Source of the DNA: Opitutia bacterium
Lineage (GTDB): Bacteria; Verrucomicrobiota; Verrucomicrobiae; Opitutales; UBA953
Assembly (NCBI GenBank): GCA_004558035.1
Contig: SFEJ01000045.1
Coordinates: forward strand, 1 to 10,349
Direction of reading: 5' to 3'
Length of the DNA: 10,349 bases
The first letter of the stretch is position 1. Every line of letters begins with the position of its first letter. The position numbers were made by a program, and so were the translations under genes. The notes under the pieces are model-generated. The model was given only the letters and a program-made list of their open reading frames with translations. It made no database searches and was not told where the DNA came from. Below are positions 1 through 5,774 of this stretch, piece after piece.

Positions 1-23
1 CCCGACGGGGCGAAATTGCTTAG

Positions 24-43
24 CGTAGGGTTTTAACCCTACG
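24..43. repeat. Perfect short hairpin at left edge
   Basis: CGTAGGGT-TTTA-ACCCTACG forms an 8-bp stem with a 4-base loop; written another way it is nearly a full palindrome. It is not followed by a T run on either strand, so it is not an ordinary intrinsic terminator. It sits in the same hairpin-rich context as the rest of the region, and the 'ttagcg' just before it recalls the hairpin at 5653-5677. Confidence 0.6.
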
Positions 44-136
44 TGAACGGACAAAAACAAAGCGCGCTGTAAGTGCGCGATTGCGGGAACGCCGCGCGGA
101 GGATGTTCGTCTCCGGACACCCGCCCGCCGCGGGAA

Positions 137-156
137 CGAAGACAGGAATGTCTTCG
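137..156. repeat. Hairpin with GGAA loop
   Basis: CGAAGACA-GGAA-TGTCTTCG is a perfect 8-bp stem with a GGAA (GNRA-type) loop. The loop and its closing pair, CAGGAATG, are the same as in the hairpins at 592-607 and 721-736, while the outer stem bases differ and still pair. Confidence 0.7.
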
Positions 157-164
157 CCCCCCAT

Positions 165-186
165 GTTCCCGCATGAAATGCGGAAC
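165..186. repeat. Hairpin with GAA loop and GTTCC/GGAAC flanks
   Basis: The core CGCAT-GAA-ATGCG (170-182) is a perfect 5-bp stem. Flanking gttcc and ggaac extend it with one unpaired C. The left arm contains the word CGGGAACA on the opposite strand, one base short of the dispersed octamer CGGGAACG. Confidence 0.55.
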
Positions 187-194
187 AAAAATAA

Positions 195-219
195 CCCCAT
201 GCGGCGACGCCGCTTGGGG
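195..219. repeat. Interrupted hairpin CCCCA...TGGGG
   Basis: Outer arms CCCCA (195-199) and TGGGG (215-219) pair. After one T·T mismatch, the inner arms GCGGCG and CGCCGC pair around a single A. This gives 11 paired positions in 25 bases. It has no T tract. Confidence 0.55.
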
Positions 220-237
220 CTGCGCCTCGGAAAAAAC

Positions 238-252
238 GCGCTTGAAAAGCGC
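238..252. repeat. Hairpin with GAA loop
   Basis: GCGCTT-GAA-AAGCGC is a perfect 6-bp stem with the same GAA loop as at 170-182. Its centre lies about 69 bases from that of 170-182 and about 67 bases before that of 305-319. Confidence 0.6.
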
Positions 253-304
253 AACAGCCCCGCGGGAACGGCGCGCGGCGAGAGGGCGGACGCCTCGGGA
301 AGTT

Positions 305-319
305 GCGCCTTTCAGGCGC
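305..319. repeat. Hairpin with TTC loop (GAA on the other strand)
   Basis: GCGCCT-TTC-AGGCGC is a perfect 6-bp stem. Read on the minus strand its loop is GAA, making it the same type as 170-182 and 238-252 in the opposite orientation. Confidence 0.6.
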
Positions 320-379
320 GCTCGATGCGGGGAGCGTTCCCCAAGCGCGCGCTTCGCGTCGCGCATGGGGTTACGTTTG

Positions 380-397
380 TTTCGCCCCGTCGGGGCG
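380..397. repeat. CGCCCCGTCGGGGCG palindrome, second copy at window start
   Basis: The palindrome lies at 383-397. The 15 bases at 380-394 are the exact reverse complement of bases 1-15, so at least one more copy begins at or before the left edge. The two copies bracket the first 394 bases in inverted orientation. Because the unit is itself palindromic, this does not by itself prove a mobile element. Confidence 0.55.
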
Positions 398-410
398 CGG
401 GAAAAAGCTT

Positions 411-486
411 AAAGCTTAAAGGGAAGTTTGCGTTCGCGGATTTCGAGGAAGCGACAAGTAAGCGAAGCGTGGAGCCATGCCGCCTC
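411..486 (+). repeat. Composite intergenic repeat, copy 1 (degenerate)
   Basis: It starts with AAAGCTTAAAGG then GAAGTTTGCG; bases 411-432 are identical to 679-700. It continues through 'gcggatttcga' and 'gaagcg' and ends in 'atgccgcctct'. The hairpin part is diverged and longer than in the other two copies. Confidence 0.55.
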
Positions 487-493
487 TTAAAAA

Positions 494-563
494 CATCCGT
501 GCGCATCCGCGTCCATCCGTGGTTTCAAAAAAAATCTGCGGAAGTCTGCGGGAGCTGCGGGGA
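494..563 (+). repeat. Period-10 decamer repeats
   Basis: Three direct decamers CATCCGTGCG, CATCCGCGTC, CATCCGTGGT (494-523) are followed after an A-rich spacer by TCTGCGGAAG, TCTGCGGGAG and CTGCGGGGA (535-563). The 10-base spacing is that of the DNA helix. Similar words recur in intergenic DNA of Verrucomicrobiota and some other phyla as I remember them. Translated, they give the 'RIRVHPWF' type of spurious peptide. Confidence 0.6.
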
Positions 564-613
564 AAAAGTTTGTGCTGGCGGATTTCGAAAAGCGGCAGGA
601 ATGCCGCCTCTCC
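562..613 (+). repeat. Composite intergenic repeat, copy 2
   Basis: It contains 'gaaaaagtttg', 'gcggatttcgaa' and then the hairpin GCGGCA-GGAA-TGCCGC (592-607) followed by CTCTCC. The last 23 bases (591-613) are identical to 720-742. Confidence 0.65.
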
Positions 614-678
614 CCTAAAACTTTTCTTTAACTTTATTTGACTTTGCGGTTTTTAGGAAAGCTTAAAGCTTAATGGTT

Positions 679-742
679 AAAGCTTAAAGGGAAGTTTGCG
701 GGGGAGGATTTTCGAAGGAAGCGGCAGGAATGCCGCCTCTCC
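679..742 (+). repeat. Composite intergenic repeat, copy 3 (fullest)
   Basis: It joins the AAAGCTTAAAGG/GAAGTTTGCG start shared exactly with copy 1 (22 bases) to the GCGGCA-GGAA-TGCCGC hairpin and CTCTCC end shared exactly with copy 2 (23 bases). It is the best guide to the intact unit, about 64 bases long. Confidence 0.65.
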
Positions 743-769
743 ACTTTTTAACTTATCTTTAATTAAAAA

Positions 770-793
770 TCTTTGCGCCTTTGCGTCTTGGCG
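770..793 (+). repeat. TTTGCG-type direct repeat
   Basis: The bases CTTTGCGCC, TTTGCGTC and TTGGCG run in tandem. This CTTTGCG(C/T)C word is a recurrent intergenic motif in several bacterial phyla from memory. It is not coding here. Confidence 0.4.
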
Positions 794-837
794 GGAAATT
801 TCTTCGGGAGGGCTTCCTCGGGCAGGCGGGACGGGCG

Positions 838-860
838 CTTTCCGGTGCTTACTCGGAAAG
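838..860 (+). repeat. Hairpin in the thiC leader
   Basis: CTTTCCG (838-844) pairs with CGGAAAG (854-860) around a 9-base loop. It lies about 45 bases before the thiC start. It is not a TPP riboswitch, whose conserved CUGAGA and GAUAAUGCC elements I cannot find upstream. Confidence 0.4.
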
Positions 861-904
861 AACTTTCTTTAATCTTTAAGCTTTAGGCTCTAAACTTTCC
901 CCTC

Positions 905-2674
905 ATGGCAGACATTCCCGCAACAGCAGAAAACGACGAAATCCGCAAGGCGTTCCCGCAGAGCCGCCGCGTCTACATCGAAGGCTCGCGCCCGGACATC
1001 CGCGTGCCCATGCGCGAAATCGCGCTCTCGCCGACGCGTTCCCGCTCGGGAAAGATTCTGCGCGAAAACGCGCCCGTGCGCGTGTACGACACCTCCGGTC
1101 CGTGGGGCGACGAGGCGTTTCACAAGGACATCCGCAAGGGTCTGCCCGCGCTGCGCACGCCGTGGATTCTCGAGCGCGGCGACGTCGAGGCGGTGCCGCC
1201 GAGCTACGCCGTTCCCGCGGCGAAGACCGCCTGCCGCGTCGAGCAGTTCGACCGCGGCGACCGCAAGATTTACCGCGCCAAGCCCGGAGCGCGCATCACG
1301 CAGATGGACTACGCGCGCCGCGGCATCATCACGCCGGAGATGGAATTCGTCGCGATCCGCGAGAACATGAAGCTGCAGGAAATGCGCGAGGAGGCGGGAA
1401 CGCCGGAGCGCCGCCGGCTCGACTTCATGCACCCGGGCGAGGCGTTCGGCGCGGCGATTCCGCGGGAGATCACGCCGGAGTTCGTGCGCTCGGAAATCGC
1501 GCGCGGCCGCGCCATTCTCCCCGCGAACGTCAATCACCCGGAAGCCGAGCCGATGATCATCGGGCGGAATTTTCTCGTGAAGATCAACACCAACATCGGC
1601 AACTCCGCGATCGCCTCCGGCATCGAGGAGGAAGTCGACAAGATGCGCTGGTCGTGCCGCTGGGGCGGCGACACGCTGATGGATCTTTCCACCGGGAAGA
1701 ACATCCACGCCACGCGCGAGTGGATCCTGCGCAACTGCCCCGTTCCCGTCGGCACCGTTCCGATTTACCAGGCGCTCGAAAAAGTCGGCGGCAAGAGCGA
1801 CGAGATCACCTGGGAAATCTTCCGCGAGACGCTCATCGAACAGGCGGAACAGGGCGTGGACTACTTCACGATTCACGCCTGCGTGAAGAAGGATTTCGTG
1901 CCGCTCGTCGCCTCGCGCGTCACGGGCATCGTCTCGCGCGGCGGCTCCATCATGGCGAAGTGGTGCAGACGCCATAACGCGGAGAATTTTCTCTGGGAAC
2001 ACTGGGACGAAATCTGCGAAATCATGGCGGCGTACGACATCGGCGTCTCCATCGGCGACGGGCTGCGCCCGGGCTCCATCGCGGACGCGAACGACGAGGC
2101 GCAGTTCGCCGAGCTCAAGGCGCAGGGCGAGCTCACGAAACGCGCCTGGGAACACGGCGTGCAGGTGATGAACGAAGGCCCCGGGCACGTTCCCGCGCAG
2201 CTCATCCGCGCGAACATGCTCAACCAGCTCGACTGGTGCCACGAGGCGCCGTTCTACACGCTCGGGCCGCTCACGACCGACATCGCGCCCGGCTACGACC
2301 ACATCACCAGCGCGATCGGCGCGACGCTCATCGGCTGGTACGGCTGCGCGATGCTCTGCTACGTGACGCCCAAGGAACACCTCGGACTGCCCAACCGCGA
2401 GGACGTGCGCGCGGGCGTCGTCGCCTACAAGATCGCGGCGCACGCGGCCGACCTCGCGAAAGGCCACCCCGCCGCGCAGTACCGCGACAACGCGCTTTCC
2501 CGCGCACGCTTCGAGTTCCGCTGGGAAGACCAGTTCGCGCTCTCGCTCGATCCCGAGCACGCGCGCCGTCTGCACGACGAGGCGCTCCCGCAGGACGCCG
2601 CGAAGAAGGCCGCCTTCTGCTCGATGTGCGGACCGGACTTCTGTTCCATGCGCATCTCCTCCGAGCTGGAATGA
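905..2674 (+). CDS. thiC: Phosphomethylpyrimidine synthase ThiC
   Basis: ThiC is a radical-SAM enzyme that rearranges aminoimidazole ribonucleotide into HMP phosphate, the pyrimidine half of thiamine, in the cytoplasm. The 589-residue product matches the family end to end: GSRPDIRVPMREI and VYDTSGPWGD near the N-terminus, RAKPGARITQMDYARRGIIT, then HPGEAFGAAIP, NVNHPEAEPMIIGR, WGGDTLMDLSTGKNI, VTGIVSRGGSIMAKWC, IGDGLRPGSIADANDEAQ, NEGPGHVP and ITSAIGA. The C-terminal CxxCxxxxC (Cys572, Cys575, Cys580) binds the 4Fe-4S cluster. Length is close to the B. subtilis-type enzyme. The usual 'IHAGV' reads IHACV here. The ATG at 905 follows a pyrimidine-rich leader with no clear ribosome site. No other thi gene is adjacent and no TPP riboswitch is visible upstream, so its regulation is not evident. 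The gene carries six CGGGAACG words in several codon phases. Confidence 0.97.
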   Translation: MADIPATAENDEIRKAFPQSRRVYIEGSRPDIRVPMREIALSPTRSRSGKILRENAPVRVYDTSGPWGDEAFHKDIRKGLPALRTPWILERGDVEAVPPSYAVPAAKTACRVEQFDRGDRKIYRAKPGARITQMDYARRGIITPEMEFVAIRENMKLQEMREEAGTPERRRLDFMHPGEAFGAAIPREITPEFVRSEIARGRAILPANVNHPEAEPMIIGRNFLVKINTNIGNSAIASGIEEEVDKMRWSCRWGGDTLMDLSTGKNIHATREWILRNCPVPVGTVPIYQALEKVGGKSDEITWEIFRETLIEQAEQGVDYFTIHACVKKDFVPLVASRVTGIVSRGGSIMAKWCRRHNAENFLWEHWDEICEIMAAYDIGVSIGDGLRPGSIADANDEAQFAELKAQGELTKRAWEHGVQVMNEGPGHVPAQLIRANMLNQLDWCHEAPFYTLGPLTTDIAPGYDHITSAIGATLIGWYGCAMLCYVTPKEHLGLPNREDVRAGVVAYKIAAHAADLAKGHPAAQYRDNALSRARFEFRWEDQFALSLDPEHARRLHDEALPQDAAKKAAFCSMCGPDFCSMRISSELE

Positions 2675-2836
2675 GCGGTGCTGCGCGCCGTGCAGGGTGG
2701 AGTGTGTAAGGGGCGGCCGCGGCCGCGCTTCCGGCGTTCCCGCGGGAACGCGCGGGCGCCGGTTCGGCGTGAAAAAAGCGCTCGCGGGAAGGCGGGGAAG
2801 AGCGTATCGTTTCCGCTTTCATTTTTTCAAAAAACG
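2675..2836. other. thiC-valS intergenic spacer with palindromes
   Basis: This 162-base spacer holds a self-complementary GCGGCCGCGGCCGC (2713-2726), the double octamer palindrome (2734-2751) and a small hairpin CGCCG-GTT-CGGCG (2757-2769). None is followed by a T run on the + strand, so I do not call an intrinsic terminator for thiC. The 30 bases before valS are A/T-richer and may hold its promoter, but I cannot assign -35 and -10 boxes with confidence. Confidence 0.5.
2734..2751. repeat. Double CGGGAACG palindrome, intergenic
   Basis: GCGTTCCCGCGGGAACGC is an 18-bp perfect palindrome made of two abutting, head-to-head copies of the dispersed octamer (2735-2742 minus, 2743-2750 plus). It lies in the thiC-valS gap. 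Confidence 0.8.
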
Positions 2837-5548
2837 ATGACGCACGACATTCCGAAAAATTACGAATCCGCACAGGTCGAAGCCCGCTGGTATCAGAACT
2901 GGGTCGAGGGCGGCTGCTTCACCGCCGATCCCGCGCGCGTGAGCGAAGAACGCCCCGCGTATTCCATCGTCATCCCGCCGCCGAACGTCACCGGCGTGCT
3001 GCACATGGGCCACGTGCTCAACAACACGATTCAGGACATTCTCGCGCGCAAGGCGCGGCTCGACGGCAAGGAGGTGCTCTGGCTGCCGGGAACGGACCAC
3101 GCGGGCATCGCCACGCAGGTCATGGTCGAAAAGCAGCTCCGCAAGACGGAGGGCAAGACGCGCCGCGACCTCGGCCGCGAGGCGTTTCTCGAGCGCGTCT
3201 GGGCGTGGAAGCGCGAGAAGGGCGGCATCATCATCAATCAGCTCAAGAAGCTCGGCTGCTCGTGCGACTGGTCGCGGGAACGCTTCACGATGGACGAGAA
3301 GTATTCCGCGTGCATTCAGAAGATTTTCGTCGATCTCTACAAAAAGGGCTACATCTACCGCGGCAAGCGCATGGTGAACTGGTGCCCGGCGTCGCTCACG
3401 GCGCTCTCGGACGAGGAAGTCATCATGGAGCCGCACAAGGGCTTCCTGTATTATTTCAAAATCGAAATCGCCGAGGAGCCGGGAACGTTCCTCACGATCG
3501 CGACGACGCGCCCCGAGACGATTCCGGGCGACTCCGCGATCGCCGTCAACCCGAAGGACGAGCGCTACGCGAAATACATCGGCAAGCACGCGATTCGGCC
3601 GCTCCCGCTCGAAAATCAGGAGCCGATCCCGATCGTCGGCGACGAGTCCGTCGAGTTCGAGTTCGGCACCGGCGTGCTCAAGGTCACGCCCGCGCACGAC
3701 AAGACGGACTTTGAAATCGGGAAACGCCACGGGCTCAAGGTGACGGACATCATGAACCCCGACGGCACGATGAACGCGCTCGCGGGCGCGGATCTCACGG
3801 GCATGGAGCGCTTCGCCGCGCGCGACAAGTCCGTCGAGCTGCTGCGCGGGCTCGGTCTGCTCGTCAAAGAAGAGCCCTACGAAAACAAGGTCGGCATCAG
3901 CGAGCGCGCGAAGGTGCCGATCGAGCCGCGCCTTTCCGAGCAGTGGTTCCTGCGCTATCCGAGCGTTCCCGCCGCGCGCGCGTGCGTCGCGACCGGCGCG
4001 ATGAAGTTCCACCCCGAGCGCTGGAGCAAGGTTTACGAGCACTGGATGGGCAACCTGCAGGACTGGTGCATTTCCCGTCAGCTCTGGTGGGGGCACCGCA
4101 TTCCCGTGTGGTATTCCAAGAGCGATCCCGCGAAGATTCACTGCGACGTCGTGCCGCCCGCCGATCCGGAAAACTGGACGCAGGACCCCGACGTGCTCGA
4201 CACGTGGTTCTCCTCCTGGCTGTGGCCCTTCGCGACGATGGGCTGGGACATGGACGCGCCCGAGGGCGAAATGCCCGAGCTGCTCAGGAAATTCTACCCG
4301 ACGAGCGACCTCGTCACCGGCCCGGACATCATCTTCTTCTGGGTCGCGCGCATGATCATGGCGGGCTTCGAGTGGCGCGGTGAAATGCCGTTCCGCAACG
4401 TCTATTTCACCGGAATCGTGCGCGACAAGCTCGGGCGCAAAATGTCCAAGACGCTCGGCAATTCGCCCGACCCGCTCGACCTCATCGCGCGCTACGGCGC
4501 GGACGCGCTCCGCTTCGGCACGATGCGCTCGGCGCCGCTCGGTCAGGACGTGCTCTTCGACGAAAAGAACGTCGAGCTCGGACGCAATTTCTGCAACAAG
4601 CTCTGGAACGCGTCGCGCTTCCGCCAGATGAGCGGCCCGATGCTCGACAACTCCTCGCTCGAGGCGATCGTCGCGCGCGTCGATCCCGCGCTCTGCGACG
4701 CGGACGACCACGCGATTCTCGACGGGCTCGTGCGCCTCGTGCGCGGCTGCGCGGACGCGCTCGCGAACTACGAGTTCAACGCCTACACGCAGGCGCTCTA
4801 CGCGTTTTTCTGGAACGACTTCTGCGACTGGTATGTGGAGGTGGCGAAGACGCGCCTCGCCGACGACGCGCTGCGCGGGAACGTGCTCGCGATTCAGGAC
4901 CTGTGCCTGCGCCAGTTCCTGCTCTGCCTCGCGCCGCTCACGCCCTTTATCGCCGAAGAGCTGTATCACCTGCTCGGATACATTCCCGAGGGCGAGTTCC
5001 TGCAGTCGCAGCGGCTCGTCTCCGCGGACGAGCTTGCGGGCGCGCTCGCGAAGCGCGGGCTGACGATCGACGCGAACGCGGTGAACGACATCGCGCAGAT
5101 CCGCGAGTTCGTCACGCAGGCGCGCGCGCTCAAGTCGCACAACAACGCGGGAACGAAGAAGGACTGCCTCTTCCGCCTCGCGCTGAAGGACGCGGCGGCG
5201 GGCGCGCTGCTCGAACGCAACGCGGCGAAGCTGAAGACGCTCGTCGGCGCGCGCGAAATCGAGACCGTTCCCGCGGGAACGGCGGCGGACGGTCCCTCGG
5301 CGGTCACGCCGCTGGGCACGCTCTCGCTCGACGTGACGGGGCTGATCGACGTCGCCGCCGAACGCAAACGCCTGACGAAGGAGCTGGAAAAGCTCGAAAA
5401 GGCGGTCGCGGCGGGAACGGCGAAGATCAACAACCCGGCGTTCGCCTCGAAGGCGCCCGCGCACATCCTCGAAGGCGCGAAGAAGCAGCTTGCGGAAACG
5501 CTCGCCAAGCGCGACGAAACCGCCAAGCTCCTCGCCGCCCTCGGCTGA
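2837..5548 (+). CDS. valS: Valine--tRNA ligase
   Basis: This cytoplasmic class Ia synthetase charges tRNA-Val with valine and edits mischarged threonine. I start it at ATG 2837 (MTHDIPKNYESAQVEARWYQ, the usual family start), giving 903 residues; an upstream in-frame extension to 2678 has no family character. PPPNVTGVLHMGH carries the HIGH motif (HMGH 56-59). The CP1 editing domain includes TTRPETIPGDSAIAVNPKDERY-type sequence. DWCISRQLWWGHRIPVWY follows, then the KMSKS loop as KMSKT (535-539), the anticodon-binding helical domain (DWYVEVAKTRL) and a C-terminal tRNA-arm coiled coil rich in Lys, Glu and Ala. No strong ribosome site is seen. Nine CGGGAACG words fall in the gene, including a palindromic pair coding VPAGTA before the coiled coil. 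It ends just before a strong terminator. Confidence 0.97.
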   Translation: MTHDIPKNYESAQVEARWYQNWVEGGCFTADPARVSEERPAYSIVIPPPNVTGVLHMGHVLNNTIQDILARKARLDGKEVLWLPGTDHAGIATQVMVEKQLRKTEGKTRRDLGREAFLERVWAWKREKGGIIINQLKKLGCSCDWSRERFTMDEKYSACIQKIFVDLYKKGYIYRGKRMVNWCPASLTALSDEEVIMEPHKGFLYYFKIEIAEEPGTFLTIATTRPETIPGDSAIAVNPKDERYAKYIGKHAIRPLPLENQEPIPIVGDESVEFEFGTGVLKVTPAHDKTDFEIGKRHGLKVTDIMNPDGTMNALAGADLTGMERFAARDKSVELLRGLGLLVKEEPYENKVGISERAKVPIEPRLSEQWFLRYPSVPAARACVATGAMKFHPERWSKVYEHWMGNLQDWCISRQLWWGHRIPVWYSKSDPAKIHCDVVPPADPENWTQDPDVLDTWFSSWLWPFATMGWDMDAPEGEMPELLRKFYPTSDLVTGPDIIFFWVARMIMAGFEWRGEMPFRNVYFTGIVRDKLGRKMSKTLGNSPDPLDLIARYGADALRFGTMRSAPLGQDVLFDEKNVELGRNFCNKLWNASRFRQMSGPMLDNSSLEAIVARVDPALCDADDHAILDGLVRLVRGCADALANYEFNAYTQALYAFFWNDFCDWYVEVAKTRLADDALRGNVLAIQDLCLRQFLLCLAPLTPFIAEELYHLLGYIPEGEFLQSQRLVSADELAGALAKRGLTIDANAVNDIAQIREFVTQARALKSHNNAGTKKDCLFRLALKDAAAGALLERNAAKLKTLVGAREIETVPAGTAADGPSAVTPLGTLSLDVTGLIDVAAERKRLTKELEKLEKAVAAGTAKINNPAFASKAPAHILEGAKKQLAETLAKRDETAKLLAALG
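5265..5282. repeat. Double CGGGAACG palindrome inside valS
   Basis: CCGTTCCCGCGGGAACGG is an 18-bp perfect palindrome built from head-to-head octamers (5266-5273 minus, 5274-5281 plus). It encodes the residues VPAGT in the linker just before the C-terminal coiled coil, where insertions would be tolerated. Confidence 0.8.
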
Positions 5549-5570
5549 GGCGCCGCGCGCTCGCTCGGAA

Positions 5571-5610
5571 AAGCGGAACGGGCCCCGTCGCCCGTCCCGC
5601 TTTTTTATTG
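5571..5610 (+). terminator. Intrinsic terminator of valS
   Basis: GCGGAACGGGC (5573-5583) pairs with GCCCGTCCCGC (5590-5600) around the loop CCCGTC, with ten of eleven positions paired (one A·C mismatch). AA before and TT after extend the stem. TTTTTTATTGTTT follows directly. It begins 22 bases after the valS stop and separates valS from the restriction locus. Confidence 0.9.
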
Positions 5611-5652
5611 TTTGCCCGGTTCCGTCCGCGAAACTGAAGAAAAGCGCTCCCG

Positions 5653-5677
5653 AGTCGGTTAGCGGCGCTAACCGACT
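5653..5677. repeat. Perfect 11-bp hairpin upstream of hsdM
   Basis: AGTCGGTTAGC-GGC-GCTAACCGACT is an 11-bp perfect stem with a 3-base loop. It has no T run, lies between the valS terminator and the hsdM promoter region, and may be an operator, a dispersed palindromic repeat or an RNA-level element. Its inner TTAGCG recalls the start of the hairpin at 24-43. Confidence 0.65.
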
Positions 5678-5730
5678 GAATTGCGGTTGCCCGTCGATTT
5701 CCGTGGAGGCGGCGGCGGGCGTCCTTGCTG

Positions 5731-5760
5731 TTGCAAGCGGAGGCGATTTTTTGATAGAGT
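5731..5760 (+). promoter_or_regulatory. Possible hsdM promoter
   Basis: TTGCAA (5731-5736) and TAGAGT (5755-5760) are spaced by 18 bases and would place transcription start about 8 bases before the ATG at 5775, giving a nearly leaderless mRNA. The same stretch could instead hold a ribosome site GGAGG (5739-5743) serving a TTG start at 5751, so the two readings compete. Confidence 0.3.
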
Positions 5761-5774
5761 CCGAAATCATCCCC

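Larger units (their letters stand above)
1..904. other. Repeat- and hairpin-rich intergenic region without a convincing gene
   Basis: No credible gene is visible. A frame open from 73 to 618 runs straight through hairpins and decamer repeats, has many Arg and Pro residues and shows no domain, so I treat it as spurious. The stretch contains many short perfect hairpins (24-43, 63-79, 137-156, 170-182, 195-219, 238-252, 305-319, 383-397, 592-607, 721-736, 838-860), a composite repeat present about three times (411-486, 562-613, 679-742), period-10 decamers (494-563) and A/T-rich AAAGCTTAAAG words in both orientations. I see no tRNA, rRNA or CRISPR. Lacking its left neighbour, I cannot tell whether it is the 3' flank of another gene. 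Confidence 0.7.

Noticed and set aside
21..43. 'ttagcgtaggg' resembling the last part of a TPP aptamer
   Set aside because: The bases form a self-contained hairpin and the other conserved aptamer parts are absent; it also lies about 860 bases before thiC.
73..618. 181-codon open frame on the + strand
   Set aside because: It crosses several perfect hairpins and the decamer repeats, has an Arg/Pro-rich composition without domains, and the peptide RIRVHPWF is typical of translated intergenic repeats. I judge it spurious.
494..793. Repeats as a CRISPR array
   Set aside because: Units are 10 bases long or imperfect with no regular 30-40-base spacers, and there are no cas genes.
2713..2769. GC-rich palindromes after thiC as an intrinsic terminator
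   Set aside because: No T tract follows on the + strand; the nearby A run at 2772-2777 is on the wrong strand and side for a terminator.
5654..5676. GTTAGC/GCTAAC arms as an integron attC site
   Set aside because: The required R/L box arrangement with extrahelical bases is missing; the stem is perfect and very short, and no integrase or cassette array is visible.
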